Notes: generated from the sequence alone by a model not told the origin. DNA of 64,000 nucleotides from Flavobacteriales bacterium (GCA_016722445.1 JADKIZ010000014.1:1-64000), one strand, 5' to 3'. Positions 37,654 to 46,329 are shown, counted from the first letter of the stretch. Program-made: numbers and translations.

Positions 37654-38526
37654 ATGCAGAAATTAATCATCTCCATATTGTTCTCTACCACGTTCGTTTC
37701 TGTTGTTTGGGCACAGTCCTTTCCTGTGGAAGTCGATTTGCGATTTGAAGAGGGTCAAATGGCGATCGATGGTGATGAGTTGAAAGCGGAGTTCGAAAAA
37801 AAGCAAATGGCGGCATATCGTGGTGAGCATTTGCGTATTCAATTGAAAGCATATTCCGATTGCCCGATACATGAAGGCAAGCGGATGAAAATTGCGGCTG
37901 AGCGTGCTGCTTATTGCGAAAATTTCCTCAAGGCATATTTTGATCAAACGACCATCGAATTGAATACTGAACTTTTTATCAGGGAAAACTGCGAAAATTC
38001 AACAGCTGACCCGTCATGGTGTCATGTGGTTATTGTTCTGGATGGCCAACAATCAGCCGCCCCTGAGCCAATACCAGCGCCAGAACCCGACCCCGTTCCA
38101 ATAGACACAACACAACTTCCGACTTCTCTCAACGAATTGAGTCAATTGAATGTCGGGGAATCACTGGTTCTCGAAGGTCTCAATTTTCAACCGGGAAAAC
38201 ACCGGATATTGAACGAAGCCAAGCCTGTGCTGAAAAAACTCCTGACGATCATGCAGGAAAACCCAACACTTCAAATCGAAATTCAGGGACACATCTGTTG
38301 TGGTAAAAAGGGCGGAGAGGATGGTATTGACGATGAAACGAAAAAGTACAATCTTTCCTGGACACGCGCTCAATTCGTTTATGATTATCTCATAGACCAC
38401 GGCATAGACAAGACGAGGTTGAGTTTTAAAGGGTACGCCATGTCCCAACCTTTGGTTTATCCGGAGAAAACCATTCAGGATCAGATTAAAAACCGTCGGG
38501 TTGAGGTCCTGATCACGGGTAAATAA
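37654..38526 (+). CDS. OmpA-family C-terminal domain protein
   Basis: The 290-residue protein has a signal peptide (MQKLIISILFSTTFVSVVWAQ). The N-terminal part (residues ~25-130) resembles an incomplete OmpA-like unit (LRIQLKAYSDCPIHEGK, AAERAAYCENFL). A Pro-rich linker follows (APEPIPAPEPDPVPIDT), then a full OmpA/MotB peptidoglycan-binding domain: LEGLNFQPGKHRI, IEIQGHICC, LSWTRAQFVYDYLI, IKNRRVEVLI. The expected Asp and Arg contacts with diaminopimelate map to this region. It probably ties the outer envelope to peptidoglycan in the periplasm. It starts 10 bases after the CxxC protein gene and so probably belongs to the ABC cassette transcript. The GHICCGKKGG segment with adjacent Cys is an unusual insertion for the family. 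Confidence 0.8.
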   Translation: MQKLIISILFSTTFVSVVWAQSFPVEVDLRFEEGQMAIDGDELKAEFEKKQMAAYRGEHLRIQLKAYSDCPIHEGKRMKIAAERAAYCENFLKAYFDQTTIELNTELFIRENCENSTADPSWCHVVIVLDGQQSAAPEPIPAPEPDPVPIDTTQLPTSLNELSQLNVGESLVLEGLNFQPGKHRILNEAKPVLKKLLTIMQENPTLQIEIQGHICCGKKGGEDGIDDETKKYNLSWTRAQFVYDYLIDHGIDKTRLSFKGYAMSQPLVYPEKTIQDQIKNRRVEVLITGK

Positions 38527-38528
38527 GG

Positions 38529-38559
38529 TTGCAAAATCGACCTTGTGGTTGTATTTTCG
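38529..38559 (+). promoter_or_regulatory. Probable promoter of efp
   Basis: TTG (38529-38531) is followed 20 bases later by TATTTTCG (38552-38559), one mismatch from TAnnTTTG. Transcription would start near 38566, 15 bases before ATG 38581. Confidence 0.45.
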
Positions 38560-38580
38560 CGGCCGCAAAATTTACCAGAC

Positions 38581-39147
38581 ATGGCAACAACAACAGCTGA
38601 CATTTCAAACGGCCTCTGCTTCAAGATGGATAGCCACATTTGGCGCGTGATGGAATTCCTTCACGTTAAACCAGGAAAGGGACCGGCTTTCGTGAGAACG
38701 AAAATCAAAAATCTGAACAACGGTAAAATCGTTGACAAAACATTCAACAGCGGTGTTGCTATTGATGTAGTGCGCATCGAAACCAGAGAATATCAATTTC
38801 TTTATAAAGACGATTCATACAATTTTATGAATCTCGAAGATTTTGAACAGATCGCTATACCGGAACCAATGATCAATGCGCCACAATTCCTGAAAGAAGG
38901 GATGAAGTGCATCGTGTTGTTCAACACTGAAGATGATCAGCCAATGAGTTGCGATTTGCCACAATACGTGGAATATGAAATTACATACACAGAACCTGGC
39001 GTGAGAGGTGATACGGCGACGAACGCTACAAAGCCTGCTACCACTGATATCGGTGTAGAAGTGCGTGTGCCTTTATTCATCAATGAAGGTGATACCATTC
39101 GTGTAGATACGACCACTGGTCAGTATCACGAACGGGTAAAAAAATAA
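38581..39147 (+). CDS. efp: Elongation factor P
   Basis: EF-P relieves ribosome stalling at polyproline stretches. ATG 38581 gives the usual N-terminus (MATTTADISNGLCFKMD) and 188 residues; an in-frame start at 38545 would add 12 unconserved residues. The three-domain architecture is complete: KOW-like domain I with loop HVKPGKGPAFVRTK, OB domain II, and C-terminal OB domain III ending VRVPLFINEGDTIRVDTTTG. The loop carries Lys at the tip (PGKG), the residue modified by EpmA-type enzymes in some bacteria; no modification enzyme is in the window. A terminator follows, so it appears to be a single-gene unit ahead of an lpxD paralogue. Confidence 0.95.
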   Translation: MATTTADISNGLCFKMDSHIWRVMEFLHVKPGKGPAFVRTKIKNLNNGKIVDKTFNSGVAIDVVRIETREYQFLYKDDSYNFMNLEDFEQIAIPEPMINAPQFLKEGMKCIVLFNTEDDQPMSCDLPQYVEYEITYTEPGVRGDTATNATKPATTDIGVEVRVPLFINEGDTIRVDTTTGQYHERVKK

Positions 39148-39165
39148 ACCAACTTTTGAGTTGTG

Positions 39166-39194
39166 AGCCCCGGTAAATAGCCGGGGTTCTTTTT
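39166..39194 (+). terminator. Rho-independent terminator of efp
   Basis: CCCCGG (39168-39173) pairs with CCGGGG (39181-39186), extended by A-T and G-T pairs, and is followed by TTCTTTTT. It ends 21 bases before the next start. Confidence 0.85.
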
Positions 39195-39215
39195 GTCTGC
39201 TATTTTTGAAGCCTA

Positions 39216-40148
39216 ATGAAATTATCGCCATCGCAAACTCTCCATCAAATTGCAGCGCTCATTGGTTGCAAATATGTTGGTGCACCGGATTTCCAAATCA
39301 CCGGAATCAATGAGATTCATAAAGTAGAAAGTGGTGATTTGATGTTTGTGGATCATCCCAAATATTACGATAAGGCGCTTCAATCCGCCGCTACCGCCAT
39401 TTTGATCAACAAGGAAGTTGAATGTCCAAATGGAAAGGTATTGATTATTTCAGATGACCCATGTCGTGATTATAATTTTTTGACGAGGCATTTTTCTCCA
39501 TGGAAAATGACCGAGGGAAATCGCGGAAAAGATGTCCGGATTGGTGCGGATTGCGCCATACACGCCAGTGTTGTGATGGGGGAAAATATTTGTATAGGCG
39601 ACCGTTGTATCATTCATCCCGGTGTTGTTTTATACGATAATGTGAATATTGGCAATGACTGCATCATCCACGCGAATGCAGTCCTTGGTAGCGATGCTTT
39701 TTACTACAAAGCGCGACCTCAGGGTCGGGAAAAAATGCATTCGTGCGGTAGTGTTGAAATTGGCGATAGGGTTGAGATTGGAGCCGCATGTACCATTGAT
39801 AAAGGCGTTTCTGGCGATACCAGAATTGGAGCAGGAACAAAAATTGACAACCATGTTCATGTAGGTCATGATACCGTAATTGGTGAAAATTGTCTCTTTG
39901 CTGCACAGGTCGGAATTGCGGGTTGTGTTGTGATAGAAGATGACGTTATTCTTTGGGGTCAGGTTGGCGTTCCAAGTGACTTGCACATCGGGAAAGGCGC
40001 GGTGGTACTGGGTCAAAGCGGTCTGAGTAAAGATGTGGAAGGTGGTAAAACATATTTTGGAAGTCCGGCTGACGAGGCTAGACAAAAATTCCGTGAACTT
40101 GCTTTGGTGAGAAAACTTCCGGAAGTCATCCAAAAGCTTGGTCTTTAG
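39216..40148 (+). CDS. lpxD: LpxD-type UDP-3-O-acylglucosamine N-acyltransferase paralogue
   Basis: The 310-residue left-handed beta-helix acyltransferase would add a 3-hydroxyacyl chain to UDP-3-O-acylglucosamine in lipid A synthesis. Residues ~1-100 are the LpxD uridine-binding N-terminal domain (GINEIHKVESGDLMFVDHPKY). Hexapeptide repeats follow (VRIGADCAIHASVVMG, CIIHPGVVLYDNVNIG, VEIGDRVEIGAACTID). The catalytic His is in IDNHVHVGHD and a segment near GSDAFYYK matches the active-site region. The C-terminus ends with the coiled ELALVRKLPEVIQKLGL. At 310 residues it is somewhat shorter than E. coli LpxD (341). Bacteroidota often have a second lpxD-like gene next to efp, and this looks like that paralogue, so acyl specificity is uncertain. 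TATTTTTG at 39201-39208 is an exact -7 box only 7 bases before the ATG. Confidence 0.8.
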   Translation: MKLSPSQTLHQIAALIGCKYVGAPDFQITGINEIHKVESGDLMFVDHPKYYDKALQSAATAILINKEVECPNGKVLIISDDPCRDYNFLTRHFSPWKMTEGNRGKDVRIGADCAIHASVVMGENICIGDRCIIHPGVVLYDNVNIGNDCIIHANAVLGSDAFYYKARPQGREKMHSCGSVEIGDRVEIGAACTIDKGVSGDTRIGAGTKIDNHVHVGHDTVIGENCLFAAQVGIAGCVVIEDDVILWGQVGVPSDLHIGKGAVVLGQSGLSKDVEGGKTYFGSPADEARQKFRELALVRKLPEVIQKLGL

Positions 40149-40190
40149 TTTCAATACATCAGGAATGTTTGTATTTAATTCGCAACAGAA

Positions 40191-40220
40191 TTTGTGACGA
40201 CATTAGATCGCACAACTTTG
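40191..40220 (+). promoter_or_regulatory. Probable promoter of the PP2C-type phosphatase gene
   Basis: TTTG (40191-40194), spacer of 18, then CAACTTTG (40213-40220), one mismatch to TAnnTTTG. The start codon is ~16 bases downstream. Confidence 0.45.
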
Positions 40221-40235
40221 TTCCGTTAATACTTG

Positions 40236-41462
40236 ATGATGGCACAATCGACTCGACTCGCAGAAAAGGTAAAACAAAGGGATTTTAAATTGAATGCCCT
40301 GCTGGAGATTACCGCGGCCATCAATGAAAATCGAAGCGTGGAATATCTGCTCAATCAGTATGAGAAAATTCTACGTGAACAGCTCTCTATTGGTAAGCTC
40401 ACCTTGTTCGCAAAGGAGGAGTCATGGAAATGCCTGTTGAAGTATGGTGTCGATGAAGGTGAAATTCACGACATCACCGATGAGTCTTTTTTTCAGGCAC
40501 AAAAAAGTATTACTCTGATTAGCGGGTCAAGGCATGTCGCCTTCGATCTCACCATCCCGATTCTTCAAAACGAAATCACCATTGCATACCTGCTGGTTGG
40601 TGATGTGGATGAAAACGAAAAGGGCATTAGCCCGGTGATTAAACACATGCGGTTTATTCAAACCATCACGAATGTATTGGTCGTTGCTATTCAGAATCGC
40701 AAACTTCAGGAAGAAAATATCAGACAGGAACGCGTGAAGAAGGAGTTGGAGCTTGCCGCAGAAATGCAGGCAATTCTGCTGCCGCACCACTTACCGGATA
40801 ATGAACGTTATGAAGTAAGTGCGTACTACAAAGCGCATCAGCAAGTTGGTGGCGATTATTATGACTTTCAGGAACTGAATGAAGATCAGGTGATGTTGTG
40901 CATGGCGGATGTTTCTGGAAAAGGAGTGAGTGCAGCTTTCCTGATGGCAAATTTTCAAGCTTACCTCAGATCTATTTTCTCTTATCGCAATGGCGATCTT
41001 GTTGAAATTGTCAGAGAACTCAACGACCGCGTGATGGAAACAGCCATGGGTGAAAAGTATATCACCTTGTTTCTTGCTTTATACAGTCGATCAAGACGTG
41101 TGCTGAATTACATCAACTGCGGCCATAATCCACCAGTTTTAGCTGATCGCAACGGGTATACACAGGAGCTCAAACATGGAACCATTGGGCTTGGAATGTT
41201 CGATAAATTACCGAAAGTGGTAGAGGGTGAAGTGAAACTAGAACCTGATTCTATTTTGGTATGCTTCACCGATGGATTGGTGGAAACTAAGAACAATGAA
41301 AACGATCAGTATGGAACACCGCGGTTGGAAAAATTGATCTTAACTTATTTCAATGATCGTATGACCGAATTGAATGACACCATTCTGCAATCACTCAATG
41401 AGTTTAAGGGAGAAGAACCTTATAATGATGATATCGCAATTTTGAGTTGCCGCTTTCGCTGA
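40236..41462 (+). CDS. PP2C/SpoIIE-type serine/threonine phosphatase with N-terminal GAF-like domain
   Basis: The 408-residue protein begins at ATG 40236 (an adjacent ATG at 40239 is equally possible). Residues ~10-150 form a GAF-like sensory domain beginning with a helix (LLEITAAINENRSVEYLLNQ). A short signalling helix (QERVKKELELAAEMQ) follows, then the SpoIIE/RsbU-type phosphatase: ILLPHHLPD, QVGGDYYDF (Asp metal ligand), MLCMADVSGKGVSAAFLMA, INCGHNPPVL, LVCFTDGLVE and YNDDIAILSCRF (second Asp). All metal-binding Asp motifs are present, so it is likely active. Proteins of this type dephosphorylate anti-sigma-factor antagonists in partner-switching pathways; no partner kinase or STAS protein lies in the window. 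Confidence 0.85.
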   Translation: MMAQSTRLAEKVKQRDFKLNALLEITAAINENRSVEYLLNQYEKILREQLSIGKLTLFAKEESWKCLLKYGVDEGEIHDITDESFFQAQKSITLISGSRHVAFDLTIPILQNEITIAYLLVGDVDENEKGISPVIKHMRFIQTITNVLVVAIQNRKLQEENIRQERVKKELELAAEMQAILLPHHLPDNERYEVSAYYKAHQQVGGDYYDFQELNEDQVMLCMADVSGKGVSAAFLMANFQAYLRSIFSYRNGDLVEIVRELNDRVMETAMGEKYITLFLALYSRSRRVLNYINCGHNPPVLADRNGYTQELKHGTIGLGMFDKLPKVVEGEVKLEPDSILVCFTDGLVETKNNENDQYGTPRLEKLILTYFNDRMTELNDTILQSLNEFKGEEPYNDDIAILSCRFR

Positions 41463-41466
41463 TTCG

Positions 41467-41500
41467 TTTGTATCTCAATCCTTTCTTGTTTTTACTTTTG
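41467..41500 (+). promoter_or_regulatory. Promoter abutting the tilS start codon
   Basis: TTTG (41467-41470), spacer of 22, then TACTTTTG (41493-41500), an exact -7 match ending one base before ATG 41502. A start at the usual distance would fall at or inside the ATG pair, suggesting a leaderless mRNA. Confidence 0.45.
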
Positions 41501-41501
41501 A

Positions 41502-42832
41502 ATGATGTCCGGCTTACTACAGGCTTTCAAGAATATACTGTCCGACTTCGCATTGTTTCGTGCGGAAGAAGAAATCCTTGTGGCTGTGAGTGGAGGTATA
41601 GATAGTGTTGTGTTATGCCATTTGTTACATCAATGTGGACAAAAATGGCCTTGGCTCATGTGAACTATGGTCTGCGAGGCAAAGAAAGTGATGGTGATGA
41701 ATTGTTGGTGAAAGCACTTGCTCATCAATTGGGATGCAAAGCGTTTTTTCTTAATGCAAAGGAGGAGATGTCATCTTCTGAGAATGGCGTGCAGGAAGCG
41801 GCGCGAGAAATTCGTTATCAATGGTTCAATGAATTGCAACGCGAACATCATTTGAAATTTGTACTCACCGCACATCACTTGAATGATCAAGTGGAAACTA
41901 TTTTGTTCCAATTCATGCGCGGCGGAATGTGGTCTTCATTGCGTGGTATGTTGCCTTTGAACGACAAGATATTTCGTCCACTTTTGTCCTTTCATCGAAA
42001 GGAGCTCATTGCTTTTGCAGAAGAGAATAACCTAAAATGGCGAGAAGATTCATCAAATCGAACAGATGATTATCAAAGAAATTATTTGCGACATCAGGTT
42101 TTGCCATTACTACTTCAGCTAAATCCCAATCTGGAGCAATCCATTGCATCACGCGCTTCATTGTTTCGGGAAGGCGAACTACTGCAGGAGAGAACTGTGC
42201 ATGTTGAACTGCACAGATATTTTGAAAAGTCAGGATCGGTAAATTCGATTTTCAAAACCGATTTGCTGAATTGTTCTTGGCCTCGGCTTATTCTTTATCA
42301 TTGGTTGAAACCATTTGGGTTTTCTTCGAGACAAATTGATGAGGCTGTTGAATTGATCCATGCTCAGAAAGGTAAATCTATCTCCTCGGGAGAATACCGC
42401 CTTTGGAGCAATGCGGAGCATCTCACACTCGTGAACGCATCCGATTTGGAAGATGTGCGCCTTGAGATTGAAAAAGTGCCCTGGACGTCGCCTGATGGTG
42501 TGATCGTCTTAGATCTGTGTTCTCCTTCCGATGTTAGTTTCGACGCCGGTTCTGCCGTGTTATATGCCGATTTCGATTTGATTCGGATGCCGCTAATATG
42601 CCGAAATTGGCAAGCTGGAGATATCTTTCAACCTTTTGGTATGATGGGAAAAAAGAAAATCAGCGATTTCCTCATGCAAGAAAAAGTGTCGGCAGAGAAG
42701 AAAGCAGCGATCAAAATTCTGACCTCACAAGAACAAATTGTGGCCATCCCGGGCTACAGACTTGCTGAATCATTTCGACTGAAAGATGGTACCAAGCGGG
42801 TATTGCGCATCTCTTTTATGTCGCTTGCGTAA
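41502..42832 (+). CDS. tilS: tRNA(Ile)-lysidine synthase (one apparent frameshift)
   Basis: TilS modifies C34 of tRNA-Ile(CAU) to lysidine so that it reads AUA. The N-terminal PP-loop ATPase motif VAVSGGIDSVVL lies in the frame from ATG 41502. The rest (ALAHVNYGLRGKESDGDE, TAHHLNDQVETILFQFMRGG, REDSSNRTDDYQRNYLRHQV) is in another frame that begins after 41645. Adding one A to the run of five at 41641-41645 joins them as GQKMALAHVNYGLRG, the normal family sequence, for a ~443-residue protein. The middle tRNA-binding domain and the C-terminal domain (LICRNWQAGDIFQPFGMMGKK, split across two motifs) are complete. The gene is normally essential and all motifs are intact, so sequence error is more likely than loss. 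It sits downstream of the phosphatase with its own promoter. Confidence 0.88.
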
Positions 42833-42883
42833 CCCATTGTGTTCTCGTTGCGTTCAAGGCCATCAGGAAATCCTCAAAATTCA

Positions 42884-43180
42884 ATGTCAGCAATAACCAT
42901 TTACGACCCCACCGATTTTGACGCCATCACACGCATGGAGTTTGGCAAGACGGATGTGCTTACCAACCAGCGTGACCGGATTCGAACACATGCCTCGCTA
43001 TTGCGCGCGGCGGTTTTGGAAGGAATCAATCATTGTGAAGTGTGGTTGCTCGTAGAAGATTTAAAATCTGTCAAAAAATTGAGGTCAAGAATCATAGCTA
43101 CAGGAAATGATCGTGTGCTACTTGAACGCGGATTGAGCATCCCCGTTCATTGCATCAGGCATGTGGAATTCCTTTCATAG
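42884..43180 (+). CDS. Small conserved-looking protein of unknown function
   Basis: The start at ATG 42884 gives 98 residues (MSAITIYDPTDFDAITRMEF). An open frame reaches back to 42839 but would overlap the end of tilS more closely and adds a basic stretch. It is predominantly alpha-helical with charged residues (VLTNQRDRIRTHASLLRAAVL), then a beta segment CEVWLLVEDLKSV and a C-terminal VHCIRHVEFL. It has no signal peptide and no membrane helix. The gene follows tilS after 51 bases on the same strand. I do not recognise the family; the composition and clean frame support a real gene. Confidence 0.6.
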   Translation: MSAITIYDPTDFDAITRMEFGKTDVLTNQRDRIRTHASLLRAAVLEGINHCEVWLLVEDLKSVKKLRSRIIATGNDRVLLERGLSIPVHCIRHVEFLS

Positions 43181-43294
43181 TGCTGTGTGTAGATGATGTG
43201 ACACTTGTTACAGAATCTATCTTTCATCTTCAGTTGCGCTGTTCTCTACCCTAATTTCGCCTTCTGAAAATCCAATCAAATTTTCAATTCTTCG

Positions 43295-43324
43295 GATTTC
43301 AGCACGAAGTGCGGACTAACTTTG
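43295..43324 (+). promoter_or_regulatory. Probable promoter of the DsbD-type gene
   Basis: TAACTTTG (43317-43324) is an exact TAnnTTTG. The -33 region holds only a partial match (GATTTC, 43295-43300). A start near 43331 gives a leader of ~23 bases before ATG 43354. Confidence 0.5.
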
Positions 43325-43353
43325 AGTCCCCAGAATCATAAAACGGGTAACAA

Positions 43354-45882
43354 ATGAGCGTAGGCAAAGGAGTATTCTTATCGTTTATCACAATGTGTAT
43401 CTCGATAATTACGAGTGCACAAATTGTGGAGCCAGTGAAATGGACATTTACCGCGAAGACACTGAGCGAAACAGAAGCCGAAATTTCTGCAACTGCCAAG
43501 ATCGATGGTGGTTGGCACGTTTATGCTTTGAAAGTATCTGATAAAGCAGATGCCATTGGTCCGATTCCAACATCCATTAAACTGGATAAATCATCCAAGT
43601 ATGAGGCTTTGGGCAAACCTTCTGAAGGAAAGTACATCACACATTACGATCCCAATTTCGAAATGGATCTCAATTATTTCGAAAACACAGCGGTATTCAA
43701 ACAAAAAATTAAGATAAAGTCTCAGGAAAAATTTAAGTGTGTCGGTACCCTTGAGTACATGGCTTGCAATGATGAGAAATGTATTTTTCCCGATCCAGAA
43801 TTATTTGAGGTAGTCATTCAACCCATGGCTGCGGCTGAAGGCGCCGTTGAGTCCGCCCCCGCTACTGACAACGCCTCTACAACTCCACCAAATACTAATC
43901 AGTCCAACACCTACAAGGAGAGTCACGTGACCTGGACACCTTCTATAGTGAAAGTGGGAGATCACATGTACGAGTTGCAAATGAAGGCGACCATGGAGCC
44001 AGGTTGGCACATCTATGGTCAGAAAGTGGAAAGCAACGAAGGTCCGGTTCCAACTACTTTTTCATTTGAAGCGCTACCATCTTATTCTTTGAATGGTTCT
44101 GTTTTAGAGGATAAACCAAAGAGTGAGTATGACCCAAACTTTATGATGAACCTCAATTATTTTGAAGGGTCAGCTTTGTTCCGTCAGGTTGTTCAGGTGA
44201 ATGGTGATGAATTGCCAACCATCGTGGGATCTGTGAATTTTATGCAATGCTACGAGTCATGTTTACCTCCTCAAACGTTGTTTTTTAAGTTCGACTTGGC
44301 GCAGATGACAGGGGTGTTGTTTGATCCGTTGGAAAATGAAGCTGTCACCGCGATGAGCAATGATCCCTTCAAAATGGCTTCTGTTGATCTTAATGCTCCT
44401 ATCAATGATTGTGGACAGGAGAAAGCCAACTTTGGATTGTGGGCCATATTTCTATTTGGCTTGATTGGTGGTTTGCTCGCTTTGCTTACGCCTTGCGTAT
44501 TTCCAATGATTCCACTTACCGTGAGTTATTTCACAAAGGGAGCACACAAGGAGAATGGCAAGGCTATGGCGGTGATGTATGGGCTTTTTATTTTTCTCAT
44601 TTATTTTTTGTTGTCACTGCCATTTCACCTGACGAAAAATGTTGATCCAGCCGTGCTCAACCAGATCGCAACCAATGTTTGGTTGAACCTTGGCTTCTTC
44701 ATCATTTTCGTTGTGTTCGCGATCTCATTCTTCGGATTTTTCGAACTCACGCTTCCAAGCAGTCTTGCCAACAAAGCAGACAATGCTTCGAATTTGGGTG
44801 GACTCCTTGGAATATTTTTCATGGCACTTACACTGGCCATTGTTTCCTTCTCTTGCACGGGTCCTATCTTAGGAAGTGTGCTCGGTAGTATATACAGTGA
44901 CAGCGATCAGATCTCTGCAGTGGTGAATTTTTTGGGAATGGAGTTAGCACTGCCTGCGGCAAAAGTTTCTGCTGCGATGGCGGGTTTCGGACTTGCGTTG
45001 GGCGGTCCATTTGCTGTCTTTGCTGCATTTCCAAGCTTGCTCAAAAAACTTCCCAAATCTGGTGGATGGATGGATGATTTCAAGGTTTCGCTTGGATTCC
45101 TCGAATTAGGTCTTGCTGTGAAATTTATTTCCAATGCGGATCTGGTAAGCCAATGGGGCGTGTTGTTGCGTGAAGTATTCTTCGGTATCTGGATATTGCT
45201 TGGCGCGCTTTGGGCGGCTTATCTTCTCGGATTGTATCGGTTTAAACCTGGTCAGGGAAGCAAGGGTATGTCTAAGACCAAACTCATCGTTACCGCTGTT
45301 GTCATCATTTTCACCATCCGATTTGTACCAGGCGTCATGAATCACGAAGGGCTTGGTAAGATGAAATTCCTCAGTGGTTTTCCTCCACCATGGACCTATA
45401 GTTTCTACGAAAGAAAGAGCGAGTTTGAAACACACAATAATCAATTGAATGAGGCGCTGAAACTCGCGAAGGAACAGAACAAACCTGTGTTTCTCGACTT
45501 TACAGGCTGGGCATGTGTCAATTGCCGCAAAATGGAAGAGAACGTTTGGCCTGAGCCTGAGGTGAGGCATTTGCTCGACAGCAATTTTGTGATGTGTTCG
45601 TTGTATGTCGACGAAAAAACTGAATTGCCTGCTGACCAACAATTCATCTACGAAACTGCTCAGGGAAGAAAGAAAAGAATTCAGGATGTGGGCGACAGAT
45701 GGGCAACACTTCAGACAGAAACATTCAACAACAATTCTCAACCTTTTTATGCATTGCTGACACCGGATGGCGTATTGCTTACTCCACCATCGCAATACAC
45801 TCCGGATTCTGAGGAATATGCGGAATGGTTGAAATGTGGACTTGATGCCTACACCAAATCTCAAGCTTCCGCCAAGAAATAA
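43354..45882 (+). CDS. DsbD-family thiol:disulfide interchange protein with two N-terminal DsbD-N domains
   Basis: DsbD carries electrons from cytoplasmic thioredoxin across the membrane to periplasmic thiol proteins. The 842-residue protein is larger than E. coli DsbD (~565) because the N-terminal domain is present twice: residues ~22-150 (VKWTFTAKTLSETEAEISA; Cys pair in EYMACNDEKCIFPD) and ~190-315 (KVGDHMYELQMKATMEPGWH; FMQCYESCLPP). Then come eight or so membrane helices with the redox Cys in LLALLTPCVFPMIPL and the second in LAIVSFSCTGPILGS. The thioredoxin-like C-terminal domain has the active site GWACVNCRKMEENVW. The linker between the N domains is Ala/Thr/Pro-rich. A terminator follows closely, and the gene has its own promoter. 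Confidence 0.92.
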   Translation: MSVGKGVFLSFITMCISIITSAQIVEPVKWTFTAKTLSETEAEISATAKIDGGWHVYALKVSDKADAIGPIPTSIKLDKSSKYEALGKPSEGKYITHYDPNFEMDLNYFENTAVFKQKIKIKSQEKFKCVGTLEYMACNDEKCIFPDPELFEVVIQPMAAAEGAVESAPATDNASTTPPNTNQSNTYKESHVTWTPSIVKVGDHMYELQMKATMEPGWHIYGQKVESNEGPVPTTFSFEALPSYSLNGSVLEDKPKSEYDPNFMMNLNYFEGSALFRQVVQVNGDELPTIVGSVNFMQCYESCLPPQTLFFKFDLAQMTGVLFDPLENEAVTAMSNDPFKMASVDLNAPINDCGQEKANFGLWAIFLFGLIGGLLALLTPCVFPMIPLTVSYFTKGAHKENGKAMAVMYGLFIFLIYFLLSLPFHLTKNVDPAVLNQIATNVWLNLGFFIIFVVFAISFFGFFELTLPSSLANKADNASNLGGLLGIFFMALTLAIVSFSCTGPILGSVLGSIYSDSDQISAVVNFLGMELALPAAKVSAAMAGFGLALGGPFAVFAAFPSLLKKLPKSGGWMDDFKVSLGFLELGLAVKFISNADLVSQWGVLLREVFFGIWILLGALWAAYLLGLYRFKPGQGSKGMSKTKLIVTAVVIIFTIRFVPGVMNHEGLGKMKFLSGFPPPWTYSFYERKSEFETHNNQLNEALKLAKEQNKPVFLDFTGWACVNCRKMEENVWPEPEVRHLLDSNFVMCSLYVDEKTELPADQQFIYETAQGRKKRIQDVGDRWATLQTETFNNNSQPFYALLTPDGVLLTPPSQYTPDSEEYAEWLKCGLDAYTKSQASAKK

Positions 45883-45906
45883 GGACAATAATTTTCAATA
45901 AAGGCC

Positions 45907-45940
45907 AACCCCGGAACAAATGCCGGGGTTTGTTTTTTTT
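45907..45940 (+). terminator. Rho-independent terminator of the DsbD-type gene
   Basis: AACCCCGG (45907-45914) and CCGGGGTT (45923-45930) form an 8-bp perfect stem around an 8-base loop, followed by TGTTTTTTTT. It lies 24 bases after the stop codon. Confidence 0.92.
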
Positions 45941-46329
45941 GGGTTTAACCTGAGTTATGCGGCTGTGCTTATACTCCATATTTTGGGTTATGTGATTTTA
46001 TATAAGATCACCAGCCCATCTGAGTAATCGGATTCATTGTCGGAATTGCTGCCACTGCATCAAGGAGAGAGTGGGGTTGAAAATCTTCAAAACGCCTGCA
46101 CATGAAGTAAATTTGAGGGAAAGTTCCATGCATTTTCGGAATGCTGCCCTGTTATTCCTGTGTCATCCAAATGAGACAGCATAGCATGGAGGCCATGTTT
46201 TTGATTGGAATATGGTGCCGCATTTCGAATGAACCAAACATGGGCAAAAAGCGTATACTCATTGCAGTGTTGATTTTTCAGGATAATTGTTTTCCGAAAT
46301 TACCGTTCAACCTGCTTTTTTCGCAGGAA
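45941..46329 (+). other. Intergenic region before the DUF5686 gene
   Basis: About 390 bases with no supported gene. An open frame in phase with the DUF5686 gene begins at 46141, but its product would place a basic, Cys- and Met-rich stretch in front of a clear signal peptide, so it is read as untranslated leader. No exact TAnnTTTG box was found here. Confidence 0.4.

Noticed and set aside
41502..41700. Programmed frameshift in tilS
   Set aside because: No stimulatory element is apparent and the three breaks in the window occur at plain A/T runs in unrelated genes; sequence error is simpler.
45106..45888. Minus-strand open frame of 260 codons opposite the DsbD-type gene
   Set aside because: The opposite strand encodes a well-supported membrane and thioredoxin domain protein; the antisense product is Arg/Phe/Ser-rich with no known motif.
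46141..46329. In-frame N-terminal extension of the DUF5686 gene
   Set aside because: It would bury the signal peptide that begins at 46330 and has the composition of untranslated DNA.
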